Assembly (NCBI RefSeq): GCF_030230605.1
Contig: NZ_JASPDO010000014.1
Coordinates: 1 to 62,866, forward strand
Reading direction: 5' to 3'
DNA: 62,866 bases
Origin: Brevibacterium sp. UMB1308A
Lineage (GTDB): Bacteria > Actinomycetota > Actinomycetes > Actinomycetales > Brevibacteriaceae
Below, piece after piece: positions 19,633 through 29,048 of the stretch; the first letter of the stretch is position 1; each line of letters opens with the position of its first letter. The translations under genes and the position numbers were made by a program. The notes under the pieces are model-generated. The model did not search any database. It was not told the origin of the DNA and saw only the letters and a list, made by a program, of their open reading frames with translations.

Positions 19633-21402
19633 ATGACTTTCACCCGATGGATCCCTTCTCGTCCAGCGGTGCGTTCCTGGTTTACTGATTCACGCCGGGA
19701 GTGGTTGCTGTTCCTCGCAGTCTGCGTTCTGTTGTCCGTTCTCACATACGGACGCTTGGTGGGCGACATGGGGCACCGGGTGTTCGCCAGCAACGACGAC
19801 TCGTCCCTGTTCATCTTCTGGTTTGCTCACGCCGCTGACGTGGTTCTGTCTTGGATTGGTTTGGGGTCTGGGGAACGCAATTTGCTCTACAGCAGCTCCA
19901 TGAATTACCCAGCTGGGGTCAACGGAGGGTGGAACACCTCGGTCATGGGATTGGCCGTGCCGCTGGTTCCCGTGACGTTGATATGGGGTCCGGTTGTTGC
20001 GTATAACGTGGCGATCATGTGTGCCCCGGTCGCGTGCGCGTTGTCTGCCGCGTGGGCTGCTGCGCAGTTTGTGTCGCGCCGGCCAGCCTTTGTCGCAGGA
20101 ATCGGATACGGCTTTTCCACGTATGTCATCGCCCAGTCTGCCGGCCACTTAAACCTGGCATTTGCGGTGTTGCCACCCCTGGTAGTTGGGTTCGTGGAAC
20201 GGTTAGTGACCGGCCGAGGTCGCACCTGGGTCAACGCTGTTGTGCTGGGCTGTGCGGTGGGGTGGCAGTTCTACCTGTCGAACGAACTCTTGGCACACAC
20301 GTTCCTCATGACCGTGGTGCTGCTGGTGGCTACGGTTGCTCTGCGGTGGAAGGAAGTTAGCGAAGGTGTCCGTCGCATCGCTGTAGGTGGCGCGGGCGCA
20401 GTAGGCGTTGCCGTTGTGTGCGGACTGCCCTTGTTGATCACGATGTTCGCTCTTCCGGGGAAGCCTGAAGGCCCTATTCGTCCGCACGGAATCTGGAACA
20501 ATGACCTGTTGGACCCGGTGACACCAGGTAAGTTCACCCTCATATCAGCGGGGCGAGAGATCCAGCGCGTGATCGGGATCGACGACGCGGAGGTCGGGGG
20601 ATACCTGGGGTGGCCGTGGCTCTTGACGGTTGCCGTGATCGTGGTGGTTCTTGGTATTCACCACGCGATGTCGGCTCGCGTGCGCATATTCGCGGCGGTT
20701 GCCGTTGTGATGTTCATTTTGTCGATGGGTTCACCCATGTTTGTCAACGGATCTGCTGCTATGAACACCGGTCCGTTCCGCTTGGTTGAAAGCACGCCGG
20801 TTCTGGAAAACGTGCTGCCCATGCGCATGAGCGTTCACGTGGCGCTCATGTTCGCGCTGTTGTTGGCGATAGCCTGGCACACCGTCCGCACGCGTCTCAC
20901 CCCGCTCCTTGCCGTGGCGACGATCCTCATAGCGGTGACAACCACCTCGGGAACGGTAGAAGCACGCAACATTGCCTACCCCAGCTTTTATGACGATGCG
21001 GTCCGTGAACACATTCCGCGGGGTGCGACCGTGAAAATGATGCCCCGGCCGGTGGCGTCTGCAACCGCGCACAGCAACGAGTCGCTCGTGGGGCAGGCGG
21101 TGTCCGGCATGTGGTTCAAACAGGTTGACGGGTACTTCATTGGGTCGCGAGATAACGTGCCGGTGTCGTACCAGTCGGAAACCACCATGCTGGACGAAAT
21201 CATGAACGGTGACGCCATGCCGGAAACGCACCAGGTGCGTGAAGCGTTAGAAGATCTTCGCGGGCGAGGCGTGGAGTACGTCGCGGTGACGGACTCCGGT
21301 TTTGGGCTCAAACACCCGGCCAGTGATATTGCGCGCGTACTTTCGGAATCTTCTAATGCGCAAGTCCAGTTTGTGGGCGGGGTATACGTGATCCGGTTGT
21401 AG
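19633..21402 (+). CDS. Large integral membrane protein, possible GT-C-type glycosyltransferase
   Basis: A 589-residue protein with about ten to twelve predicted membrane helices, from residue about 20 to about 450, and a soluble C-terminal domain (about 455-589). The first external loop contains the acidic cluster FASNDDSSLFIFW, which resembles the catalytic loop of GT-C glycosyltransferases that use lipid-linked sugars. I do not recognise a specific family, and the glycosyltransferase reading is tentative. TGGAG lies about six bases before ATG 19633. The next gene, coaE, starts within 20 bases of its stop. Confidence 0.65.
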   Translation: MTFTRWIPSRPAVRSWFTDSRREWLLFLAVCVLLSVLTYGRLVGDMGHRVFASNDDSSLFIFWFAHAADVVLSWIGLGSGERNLLYSSSMNYPAGVNGGWNTSVMGLAVPLVPVTLIWGPVVAYNVAIMCAPVACALSAAWAAAQFVSRRPAFVAGIGYGFSTYVIAQSAGHLNLAFAVLPPLVVGFVERLVTGRGRTWVNAVVLGCAVGWQFYLSNELLAHTFLMTVVLLVATVALRWKEVSEGVRRIAVGGAGAVGVAVVCGLPLLITMFALPGKPEGPIRPHGIWNNDLLDPVTPGKFTLISAGREIQRVIGIDDAEVGGYLGWPWLLTVAVIVVVLGIHHAMSARVRIFAAVAVVMFILSMGSPMFVNGSAAMNTGPFRLVESTPVLENVLPMRMSVHVALMFALLLAIAWHTVRTRLTPLLAVATILIAVTTTSGTVEARNIAYPSFYDDAVREHIPRGATVKMMPRPVASATAHSNESLVGQAVSGMWFKQVDGYFIGSRDNVPVSYQSETTMLDEIMNGDAMPETHQVREALEDLRGRGVEYVAVTDSGFGLKHPASDIARVLSESSNAQVQFVGGVYVIRL

Positions 21403-21420
21403 GTGGGCGGAGCGTTTACC

Positions 21421-22029
21421 ATGGTGTGCATGGTGATGCTCATTGGCCTGACAGGCGGAATCGGTGCGGGAAAATCCACAGTGGCCCAGCTGTTTGAAGA
21501 GCGGGGCGTGCCCATTGTCGATGCGGATGCGATTGCCCGCGACGTAGTGAAGCCGGGGCAGCCCGCACTGGCGGAACTCGTGGAGTATTTTGGCGATACT
21601 ATTCTGGGTGCCGATGGGGAGCTCAACCGTGGACGACTCGCAGAGGTGGCGTTCGCGGACGCTGAGTCGCACGAAGCTCTGAACGCCATCATGCACCCTG
21701 CCATCAGTGCAGAAACGTCAAAGCGAATCGACGCGCTACGCGGTGAACACTCAGTGATTGTGCACGACGTTCCGTTGTTGGTGGAAGCCGGTTTGGCAGG
21801 GAACTACGACCTGACTGTCCTCGTTGACACCCCGGCTGAAGTTCGCATGCAGCGACTCACTGAGTTGCGTGGCATGGATCCCGAAGACGCGAAGAAACGC
21901 ATCGCCGCTCAGGCCACGGATGAACAAAGGCGCGCGGTGTGCGATGTTGCTCTCGACAATTCGGGAGACATCGAACACCTGCGCGCCCAGTTCGAGCAGA
22001 TGTGGGAGCGGTTTATCTCACGCGAGTGA
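21421..22029 (+). CDS. coaE: Dephospho-CoA kinase
   Basis: CoaE phosphorylates dephospho-CoA, the last step of CoA synthesis. The protein has the P-loop IGLTGGIGAGKS close to its N terminus, VDADAIARDVV and the lid segment. Several in-frame starts are possible: GTG 21403, ATG 21421 (202 residues, with CGGAG at 21408-21412), ATG 21430 and ATG 21436; the last gives the shortest MLIGLTGG form usual for the family. The 3' end overlaps the convergent osmC-like gene by 12 bases. Confidence 0.92.
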   Translation: MVCMVMLIGLTGGIGAGKSTVAQLFEERGVPIVDADAIARDVVKPGQPALAELVEYFGDTILGADGELNRGRLAEVAFADAESHEALNAIMHPAISAETSKRIDALRGEHSVIVHDVPLLVEAGLAGNYDLTVLVDTPAEVRMQRLTELRGMDPEDAKKRIAAQATDEQRRAVCDVALDNSGDIEHLRAQFEQMWERFISRE

Positions 22030-22449
22030 CGCAGTCACGTCAATGTCGACGCCCTTGAGGGCACGTGAGACCGGGCAGTCCTTCTTAGCGCGTTGCGCGA
22101 TCGTTTCGAAGTTCGCTGTTGCGAGTCCTTCAACGCGACCCACGGTGTACAGGTGAATCTTGGTGATGCCCTTTTCCGGGTCGAAGGTGACATCTGCACC
22201 GGTGGAAATTGATTCGACTGCGACGCCTTCTTGAGCAAGCAGGTTAGCCAGAGCCATGCTGTAGCAACTGGCATGTGCCGCGCCCAGCAGTTCTTCTGGA
22301 GTCGTGGCGTCGGCAGATGGCGCGTTTTCTGAACGTGCCTTCCACGTGAGAGGGAAGTTGCCCAGCTGTGACGAGCTTAGCGACACGGTTCCGTTGCCGG
22401 ACGCAAGTGAACCCGTCCATGTTGCCTGAGCCTTAGAAATGACGGACAT
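22018..22449 (-). CDS. OsmC-family protein
   Basis: A 143-residue protein of the OsmC/Ohr class. The conserved N-terminal-half cysteine is in AAHASCYSMAL and the second in DCPVSRAL, the pair used by these thiol peroxidases to reduce organic hydroperoxides. The GGNPEELLxAAHASC-like stretch (TTPEELLGAAHASCYSMAL) fits OsmC rather than Ohr. AAAGG lies upstream of ATG 22449. It converges on coaE. Confidence 0.85.
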   Translation of the reverse strand: MSVISKAQATWTGSLASGNGTVSLSSSQLGNFPLTWKARSENAPSADATTPEELLGAAHASCYSMALANLLAQEGVAVESISTGADVTFDPEKGITKIHLYTVGRVEGLATANFETIAQRAKKDCPVSRALKGVDIDVTASLA

Positions 22450-22509
22450 AAGAAGCCTTTCTGTTAGAGAGCTATTTTCATGCTAACGTCACCGGGCGTG
22501 ATGTGCGTG

Positions 22510-22534
22510 TTCACGCGTTAGGCTTGGAGAATGA
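22510..22534 (+). repeat. 25-bp promoter/start repeat, copy 1
   Basis: This block is identical to 22837-22861. It contains TAGGCT (22519-22524), a plausible -10 element, then TGGAGA and the ATG at 22531, so transcription would begin on the start codon of the small membrane protein. GGAGA touches the ATG and is too close to be a ribosome binding site. Confidence 0.85.
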
Positions 22535-22803
22535 TGGTGATGAAGCCAGGGTTGTCCCGGTTGCTTACATGTGTGGGCATAGTTTTACTTGCCCTGGTCT
22601 GGTATTTGGTCGGGTGGATGCTCGCCTCAGGTTTTCCGCACTATGGCCCTCTGATTTGCGCGACGGTTGGTACGTGTTCATATTTCCTGTGGTCGTGGAA
22701 GTACGCACCCGGGCTAGCGCTGGTGCTCACGGGAATCACGGCACTCGTCACGACCTCGGTGGGTCTCATCGCGATGAACCCGATTCCATTTCCTGCAACC
22801 TAG
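22531..22803 (+). CDS. Small membrane protein of unknown function
   Basis: A 90-residue, very hydrophobic protein with about three predicted helices (11-31, 39-57, 61-80). I recognise no family. Its start is ATG 22531 (ATG 22540 is a second option) and its promoter/start block is an exact copy of that of uvrB 327 bases downstream. The stop is 54 bases before uvrB, so the two could be co-transcribed. Confidence 0.6.
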   Translation: MMVMKPGLSRLLTCVGIVLLALVWYLVGWMLASGFPHYGPLICATVGTCSYFLWSWKYAPGLALVLTGITALVTTSVGLIAMNPIPFPAT

Positions 22804-22836
22804 TCTGTTCGTGTGGCCGTGATCTGCTCGGTTCTC

Positions 22837-22861
22837 TTCACGCGTTAGGCTTGGAGAATGA
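22837..22861 (+). repeat. 25-bp promoter/start repeat, copy 2 (uvrB)
   Basis: The exact second copy of 22510-22534. TAGGCT at 22846-22851 ends six bases before the uvrB ATG at 22858, so uvrB also appears to be leaderless. A looser CGTGAT/TGC similarity continues upstream of both copies. Confidence 0.85.
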
Positions 22862-24987
22862 GCACTGAGCCGAGCACTCCTGCCAACATTCCCGTTCCGG
22901 CGATTGGGCACCGCCCCGACGTGCAGCGCCGCGTCGCTCCGTTCGAAGTGGTCAGCGAGTACAGCCCATCGGGTGACCAGCCCACTGCGATTGCGGAGAT
23001 CGCGCGCAGGCTCGACGAGGGCGAGAAAGACGTCGTGCTTTTGGGTGCCACTGGTACGGGTAAATCGGCAACCACCGCGTGGCTGATCGAAAAGGTCCAA
23101 CGACCCACGCTCATCATGGCGCCCAACAAGACCTTGGCTGCGCAGCTGGCCAACGAGTTCCGCCAGCTCCTGCCACACAACGCCGTCGAATACTTTGTGT
23201 CGTACTACGACTACTACCAGCCAGAAGCGTATGTTCCACAAACCGACACGTTCATCGAAAAAGACTCGTCCATCAACGACGAAGTCGAACGTCTCCGCCA
23301 CTCGGCAACCAACTCACTGCTGACCCGACGCGACGTCGTCGTGGTCTCCACAGTGTCCTGTATCTACGGTCTGGGAACCCCAGAAGAGTACGTGGACAGG
23401 ATGGTCTCGCTCGAAGTCGGTGAAGAGGTCGACCGCGATGAGCTGCTCAAACGTTTCGTCGAAATGCAGTACACCCGTAACGACATGGCGTTTACCCGCG
23501 GAACCTTCCGAGTGCGCGGCGACACGGTCGAAATCATCCCGCAGTACGAAGAACTCGCCATCCGCATCGAATTCTTCGGCGATGAAATCGAAGCACTCCA
23601 CACTCTGCACCCGCTCACCGGTGAAGTGATTCGTGACGAAGACATCGTGCATATTTTCCCCGCGTCACACTATGTGGCCGGCGAAAACCGGATGGGTAAG
23701 GCGATCGCAGCGATCGAGGATGAACTGCAAGTGCGCCTGGCGGAACTTGAGAAACAGAACAAACTCCTCGAAGCGCAACGCCTGAAAATGCGCACCACAT
23801 ACGACCTCGAAATGATGCAGTCGATGGGGTTCACCTCGGGCATTGAAAACTACTCCCGCCACATCGACGGGCGCGCGGCAGGCACCGCCCCCAACTGCCT
23901 GCTGGACTACTTCCCCGAAGACTTCCTGCTGGTCATTGACGAATCCCACGTCACCGTGCCGCAGATCGGTGGTATGTACGAAGGCGACATGTCCCGCAAA
24001 CGCACGCTGGTTGAGCACGGTTTCCGCCTGCCCAGCGCCCTGGATAACCGCCCGTTGAAGTTCGACGAGTTCCTCCAAAGGATTGGCCAGACCGTGTATC
24101 TGTCGGCGACCCCGGGCGACTTTGAACTCGAACGGTCCCGAGGTGTCGTCGAGCAGATCATTCGTCCCACCGGTCTGGTGGACCCCAAGGTTACCGTCAA
24201 GCCCACGCGGGGGCAGATCGACGACCTCCTCGGAGAGATCCGCGACCGCATTGAGAAAAACGAACGTGTCCTGGTCACCACTCTCACCAAGAAAATGGCC
24301 GAGGACCTCACCGACTACCTGCTCGAACACGACATCAAAGTCCAGTATCTGCACTCGGACGTGGACACGCTCAAACGCGTTGAACTCTTAAGTGAATTGC
24401 GAGCCGGTGTGTTTGACGTGCTCGTGGGTATTAACCTGCTCCGTGAGGGCCTCGACCTTCCCGAAGTGAGCCTCGTAGCGATCTTGGACGCCGACAAAGA
24501 AGGGTTCTTGCGGTCGTCCAAGTCACTCATCCAGACGATTGGACGTGCCGCCCGAAACGTCAACGGTGAAGTGCACATGTACGGGGACACCATCACCCCG
24601 AGCATGCGGGAAGCAATCGATGAAACCAACCGTCGTCGCGAAATCCAGATCGCGTACAACAAAGAGCACGGAATTGATCCCAAACCGCTTGTCAAGAAGA
24701 TTGCCGACATCACGGAGCGCCTGCAACGCGAGGATGCTGACACGCGTGAACTGCTTACCGAATTTGACTACGGCAAGGGCAAACGTGGCTTCAACTCCGT
24801 GAAATCTGACACGCTCAAACCTGATGTCACGACTGCGCCCAGCGAAAATCTCGCGGAACTGGCAGCCCAACTGACGGAACAAATGCACGAAGCTGCCGAA
24901 CAACTTCAGTTCGAACTCGCTGCCCGCTTGCGTGATGAACTCCAAGACATCAAAAAGGAACTGCGCACAATGCAACGCGAATCCTAA
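22858..24987 (+). CDS. uvrB: Excinuclease ABC subunit B
   Basis: UvrB is the DNA-damage verification helicase of nucleotide excision repair. The 709-residue protein has Walker [13 protein letters not shown], the beta-hairpin [12 protein letters not shown], helicase motifs including [26 protein letters not shown] (read in two parts around residue 525), QTIGRAARN, and a C-terminal UVR motif (about 665-700) that contacts UvrC. No LexA-like box is visible in front of it, unlike uvrA. Translation appears leaderless from ATG 22858. Confidence 0.96.
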   Translation: MSTEPSTPANIPVPAIGHRPDVQRRVAPFEVVSEYSPSGDQPTAIAEIARRLDEGEKDVVLLGATGTGKSATTAWLIEKVQRPTLIMAPNKTLAAQLANEFRQLLPHNAVEYFVSYYDYYQPEAYVPQTDTFIEKDSSINDEVERLRHSATNSLLTRRDVVVVSTVSCIYGLGTPEEYVDRMVSLEVGEEVDRDELLKRFVEMQYTRNDMAFTRGTFRVRGDTVEIIPQYEELAIRIEFFGDEIEALHTLHPLTGEVIRDEDIVHIFPASHYVAGENRMGKAIAAIEDELQVRLAELEKQNKLLEAQRLKMRTTYDLEMMQSMGFTSGIENYSRHIDGRAAGTAPNCLLDYFPEDFLLVIDESHVTVPQIGGMYEGDMSRKRTLVEHGFRLPSALDNRPLKFDEFLQRIGQTVYLSATPGDFELERSRGVVEQIIRPTGLVDPKVTVKPTRGQIDDLLGEIRDRIEKNERVLVTTLTKKMAEDLTDYLLEHDIKVQYLHSDVDTLKRVELLSELRAGVFDVLVGINLLREGLDLPEVSLVAILDADKEGFLRSSKSLIQTIGRAARNVNGEVHMYGDTITPSMREAIDETNRRREIQIAYNKEHGIDPKPLVKKIADITERLQREDADTRELLTEFDYGKGKRGFNSVKSDTLKPDVTTAPSENLAELAAQLTEQMHEAAEQLQFELAARLRDELQDIKKELRTMQRES

Positions 24988-24997
24988 GAGGATCAGC

Positions 24998-25003
24998 TAC
25001 ACT
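24998..25003 (+). promoter_or_regulatory. Putative -10 element of the terC transcript
   Basis: TACACT lies about seven bases upstream of the expected transcription start near 25010, just before the riboswitch. The same hexamer is used in the rpsA promoter prediction. The -35 is weak. Confidence 0.4.
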
Positions 25004-25013
25004 GGAGAGGTTT

Positions 25014-25118
25014 GCGAAGGGGAGTATCCCACAACAAGACTTCGTCATCACGGTGTACAGACACCCGGAGTCTAGGCGTCACACACGCGGGAGAGACTTT
25101 CGAGTAATCAACGAAAGG
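25014..25118 (+). promoter_or_regulatory. yybP-ykoY manganese riboswitch upstream of terC
   Basis: The leader matches the yybP-ykoY class: the 5' strand of the closing stem CGAAGGGGAGTA (25015-25026), a GACTTCGTCATCACGG segment (25038-25053), the CACCCGGAGTC segment (25062-25072), and the closing strand CTTTCG (25097-25102). CGAAGG can pair with CTTTCG to close the aptamer. CTTTCG can instead pair with CGAAAG (25112-25117), which contains the terC ribosome binding site. The likely logic is that Mn2+ stabilises the closing stem and frees the site, turning translation on. TerC-family exporters are known targets of this riboswitch. Confidence 0.85.
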
Positions 25119-25123
25119 CTCGC

Positions 25124-26116
25124 ATGTCTACAGCTCTACCCTTGTGGTTCGAGGTCGGTTCGCTGATCGTCCTTGTACTCCTCTTGATCTTCGATCTTCT
25201 GATCATCCTCAAACGACCGCACATTCCCTCGATGAAAGAAGCCACCGGCTGGGTGGTGTTCTACGTGGTCTTGGCACTCATCTTCGCGGGACTCATTTTC
25301 GCGATTGGTGACGCCGACCACGGTGTTGAATTCTTAGCCGGTTGGCTCACCGAATACTCGCTGTCGATCGACAACTTGTTCGTGTTCGTCATCATCTTGA
25401 GCAAGTTCTCGGTCCCCAAGAAGTATCAACAAGAAGTGCTCATGGTGGGCATTATTGTTGCTTTGATCTTCCGCGGAGCTTTTATTCTTGCCGGCGCGTG
25501 GATCATCGAGATGTTCGTAGGCGTGTTCTACATTTTCGGTATCTTCCTGCTCTACACAGCCTTCAAGCAGGCATTTGGTGACGAAGAAGAAAGCGACGAA
25601 GATACCGGCTTCGTGAAATTCCTCAAGAAGCGGATTAACTACACCGACGAATACGACGGCAACAAACTCCGCACCACAGTCAACGGCGTGAAGCACTGGA
25701 CACCCATGCTGCTCGTGTTCTTGGCGATCGGAACTACCGACATCATGTTCGCTCTGGACTCAATCCCCGCGATCTTCGGAATTACCAAGAGTCCGTTCAT
25801 TGTGTTTACCGCGAACCTGTTTGCTCTTATGGGCCTGCGTCAGCTGTACTTCCTGCTGGGTGGTCTTTTGGACAGGCTCGAATACCTCAAGTACGGTATC
25901 GCAGCAATCCTCGCGTTCATCGGTGTCAAGCTCATCCTGCACGCGATGCACGAAACGTGGTTCCCTGGTGTTCCTGAAATCAACACGTGGGTATCACTGG
26001 GCTTTATCGTCTCCGCGATGCTCATCGCCACGATCGCAAGTTTGATCAAGGCACGTCGTACCCCGGACCGTATTACGTTCGGTTCGATGACGCATCACGA
26101 AGGCGACGACAGCTAA
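25124..26116 (+). CDS. TerC-family membrane protein, probable Mn2+ exporter
   Basis: A 330-residue protein with about nine membrane helices and the two family motifs EYSLSIDNLFVF and GTTDIMFALDSIPA, whose acidic residues probably bind metal. TerC/Alx proteins are linked to tellurium resistance and manganese efflux or supply of metal to exported enzymes; the riboswitch points to manganese here. AAAGG at 25114-25118 serves ATG 25124. The stop overlaps the convergent YciI gene. Confidence 0.92.
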   Translation: MSTALPLWFEVGSLIVLVLLLIFDLLIILKRPHIPSMKEATGWVVFYVVLALIFAGLIFAIGDADHGVEFLAGWLTEYSLSIDNLFVFVIILSKFSVPKKYQQEVLMVGIIVALIFRGAFILAGAWIIEMFVGVFYIFGIFLLYTAFKQAFGDEEESDEDTGFVKFLKKRINYTDEYDGNKLRTTVNGVKHWTPMLLVFLAIGTTDIMFALDSIPAIFGITKSPFIVFTANLFALMGLRQLYFLLGGLLDRLEYLKYGIAAILAFIGVKLILHAMHETWFPGVPEINTWVSLGFIVSAMLIATIASLIKARRTPDRITFGSMTHHEGDDS

Positions 26117-26403
26117 GCCTCAGCAAACGGTCCGAACACCGGGTTCCAGGGGCGCACCTGCGTGGACGCAATCACACCGATTTCCGCGTAGGGGTCCTGG
26201 GCCAACAGATCCTCCACATTCGCTTGATCGTCCGCGCGGAAGATCAAGAGCCCACCCGGCTGGTCGTCCGACTCTAGCGGTCCGGAGGCGAGCAGAACGC
26301 CCGCTTCATTCAACCGCTTCTGCCACGCGCGGTGTTCAGGACGCGCGTTCATGCGGGTCTCGGTGTCGGGTCCGTATTCGTAAACAACGGCAAAAGTTGC
26401 CAT
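26113..26403 (-). CDS. YciI-family protein
   Basis: A 96-residue ferredoxin-like-fold protein with the family's EHRAWQKRLNEAGVLLASGPL and DPYAEIGV segments. The role is unclear; relatives include dehydrochlorinase-like enzymes. AGGGAGG about seven bases upstream supports ATG 26403 over longer forms. It overlaps the terC 3' end by four bases and is divergent from the helicase gene. Confidence 0.82.
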   Translation of the reverse strand: MATFAVVYEYGPDTETRMNARPEHRAWQKRLNEAGVLLASGPLESDDQPGGLLIFRADDQANVEDLLAQDPYAEIGVIASTQVRPWNPVFGPFAEA

Positions 26404-26459
26404 GTGTGCCTCCCTGCTAGGGTCGATGTGTCGACGAAATCCATGGAAAGTTGTTCGCC

Positions 26460-28964
26460 TTGCCACATCTTTATCGTGTCCCGGAAGAATTCGCAGATTC
26501 CGACACGCTTTTTGAGACATTTGTCGAATACACAAAAGACACCGGCATCACGCTGTACCCGGCTCAAGAGGAAGCGATTCTGGCGATCCTCACGGGCGAC
26601 AACACAGTCATGGCGACACCCACGGGTTCAGGGAAGTCAATGGTTGCGTTGGCGGCTGCCTTCTTTGCTCTGTGTCGCGGACAACGCACGTACTACACCG
26701 CGCCGATTAAAGCGCTCGTGAGCGAAAAGTTCTTTGACCTCACCCATATCTTTGGTGCTGACAATGTGGGAATGGTGACGGGGGACTCCACCGTAAACGC
26801 GGATGCCCCCATCATCTGCGCAACCGCAGAAATCCTGGCGAACCAAGCCCTGCGAGAAGGTGCCACTTTAGATGTGGGCATGATCGTCATGGACGAATTC
26901 CACTACTACGGTGACCCGCAACGCGGGTGGGCGTGGCAAGTACCTCTCCTCACCCTGCCTGCCGCGCAGTTCGTCCTCATGTCAGCGACCCTGGGGGACA
27001 CCTCGGCGATTCAAAAATCCCTCACCGAACTCACCGGACGCGACTGCTCCCTCATCACGTCTGCCCACCGTCCGGTGCCACTGAGCTACGCCTATTCAGA
27101 AGAACCGCTCCACGAAACACTCAGCAAGCTGGTGCGGGATAACAAGGCGCCCATTTACGTGGTGTCTTTTGCGCAAGCGGCGGCGGTTGAACTGGCCAGC
27201 AGCGTAGTCAATGCGAACCTGGCAACCCGAGAACAGCGCGAAGAAATCGCTGAAGAGATCCGCGGGTTTGGGTTTTCAAAAGGATTCGGTGTCGCACTCA
27301 AGCGCATGCTCTTGGCAGGAGTGGGAGTCCACCACGCCGGAATGCTCCCCAAGTATCGACGGCTGGTTGAACACCTGGCGTCGAGTGGAAAGCTGTCGGT
27401 GATCTCCGGAACCGACACGCTGGGAGTGGGAATCAACGTGCCCATCCGCACTGTGGTGCTCACCGGGCTCACCAAGTTCGACGGATTCCGCCAGCGACGC
27501 TTGCGGGTCCGTGAGTTTCAACAGATTGTGGGTCGTGCCGGGCGGGCCGGGTTCGACACGGAAGGCTTTGTGGTCGCCCAAGCTCCCGAACACGTCATTG
27601 AGAACAAAAAGGCGCTTCTCAAGGCAGGAGACGATCCCAAGAAACGCCGCAAAGTAGTCAAGAAACAGGCACCGGAAGGGTTCGTGAACTGGTCGGAAAC
27701 CACGTTCAACCACCTAGTAGAAGGTAAGCCGGAAGAGCTCAAGAGCCGGATGCGGATGACCCACTCAACGGTAATCAACTTGCTCAGCCGTCCCCACGCC
27801 AGCGTGGACACCGTCAAGGACTTCATCGACTCCAGCCATGATGAGAACACCCTTGACATGTACCTGCGGGCCCTGCGCATTGGGCGCAACCTGCTCGACG
27901 CCGGCGTGATCGAACGTCGCGTGGTGGGGGCGCGGGTCGAATATGCGCCCGTGAAAGACTTGGGGCCTCAGTTTGCACTCAACCAGCCGCTGTCGCCGTT
28001 CGCGCTTGCCGCGCTGGAACTGTTCGACCCGGAATCCGACACGTATGCGATGGACGTGTTGTCGGTGATCGAAGCGACCACCGAGGTGTCCTACGCAGTG
28101 CTCAAAGGCCAACTCAACCGGATCAAACGCGAAGAGTTAGCAGCGCTCAAAGCCGACGGTGTCGACTACGCCGAACGCATGGAGATTCTGGACGAAATCA
28201 CTTACCCGCAACCCAACGGTGAGGTTCTTGAAGAAGCCTTCGACGCGTTCACCCACAGCGCGCCGTGGCTGCGCGAAATCGGCATCACCCCCAAGGCCGT
28301 CGTTGCCGACATGGTGGAGCATTCGATGAACTTCTCCCAGTTCGTCAACTACTACGGGCTGGCGCGCGTTGAAGGTGGGCTCCTGCGGTACCTCACGGAC
28401 GTGTATCGCTCGCTCGTGCAAAACGTTCCCCACGACCTGCGTAATGAAGAGCTCACGGCTATCATCGAATGGTTGGGTGCCACCGTGATGCGGGTGGATT
28501 CCTCGCTCGTAGAAGAGTGGGAAGCGCTCAAGAATGCTGGGGATGAGGCCGAGGTGTTGCCCGCCTTGGATATGTCTCGCACGTTTTCGGCGGACACCCA
28601 GGCGTTCACGAGGGCCGTGCGAAATGCCATGTTCCACAGGGTCATTCTGGCCGAACGAGCCGCATATGACGCTCTGGGTGACCTGGACGGCGAATCCGGC
28701 TGGACGCAGAAGAAGTGGGAAGACGCGATCGAAGACTTCTACGACGAATACGGTGACCTGGGCGTGAGCAACGATTCGCGCGGGCCCAAATTCTTCAACA
28801 TCCTCGACAAAGAAGACGAAGCTTGGACAGTTCGTCAGATCCTCGACGACCCTGAAGGGGACATGGACTGGGCCATCACCGCACGTGTCGACCTCCCGGC
28901 AAGCGACGAAGCCGGCGAGGTCGTTGTGGAGATCCTGGATGTGGGACCGCTGACCGGGAACTGA
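26460..28964 (+). CDS. Superfamily 2 DEAD/DEAH-type helicase with DUF3516-like C-terminal region
   Basis: An SF2 helicase of 834 residues from TTG 26460. It has Walker [10 protein letters not shown], a DEFH motif II (VMDEFHYYG), motif III LMSATL and motif [12 protein letters not shown], followed by about 400 residues matching the actinobacterial DUF3516 type of RNA/DNA helicase. I chose TTG 26460 because GGAAAG (26445-26450) is nine bases upstream; TTG 26451 adds three residues but touches that site. The substrate is not known; the Ski2/Mtr4-like core suggests RNA. Confidence 0.85.
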   Translation: MPHLYRVPEEFADSDTLFETFVEYTKDTGITLYPAQEEAILAILTGDNTVMATPTGSGKSMVALAAAFFALCRGQRTYYTAPIKALVSEKFFDLTHIFGADNVGMVTGDSTVNADAPIICATAEILANQALREGATLDVGMIVMDEFHYYGDPQRGWAWQVPLLTLPAAQFVLMSATLGDTSAIQKSLTELTGRDCSLITSAHRPVPLSYAYSEEPLHETLSKLVRDNKAPIYVVSFAQAAAVELASSVVNANLATREQREEIAEEIRGFGFSKGFGVALKRMLLAGVGVHHAGMLPKYRRLVEHLASSGKLSVISGTDTLGVGINVPIRTVVLTGLTKFDGFRQRRLRVREFQQIVGRAGRAGFDTEGFVVAQAPEHVIENKKALLKAGDDPKKRRKVVKKQAPEGFVNWSETTFNHLVEGKPEELKSRMRMTHSTVINLLSRPHASVDTVKDFIDSSHDENTLDMYLRALRIGRNLLDAGVIERRVVGARVEYAPVKDLGPQFALNQPLSPFALAALELFDPESDTYAMDVLSVIEATTEVSYAVLKGQLNRIKREELAALKADGVDYAERMEILDEITYPQPNGEVLEEAFDAFTHSAPWLREIGITPKAVVADMVEHSMNFSQFVNYYGLARVEGGLLRYLTDVYRSLVQNVPHDLRNEELTAIIEWLGATVMRVDSSLVEEWEALKNAGDEAEVLPALDMSRTFSADTQAFTRAVRNAMFHRVILAERAAYDALGDLDGESGWTQKKWEDAIEDFYDEYGDLGVSNDSRGPKFFNILDKEDEAWTVRQILDDPEGDMDWAITARVDLPASDEAGEVVVEILDVGPLTGN

Positions 28965-29018
28965 GGTGTGTCGCCCCGCAATTGAGCACTGAGGTGTGCA
29001 TAGGTCAGGCATCTCACA

Positions 29019-29034
29019 TCGAATATATATTCGA
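29019..29034 (+). promoter_or_regulatory. LexA (SOS) box of uvrA
   Basis: TCGAATATATATTCGA is a perfect 16-base palindrome with the layout of the actinobacterial LexA box TCGAAC-N4-GTTCGA, differing by one symmetrical change in each half. It lies 30 bases before the uvrA start and overlaps the expected -35 of the promoter whose -10 is TAGACT (29042-29047), a position suited to repression. Confidence 0.75.
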
Positions 29035-29048
29035 AAGCGCATAGACTA

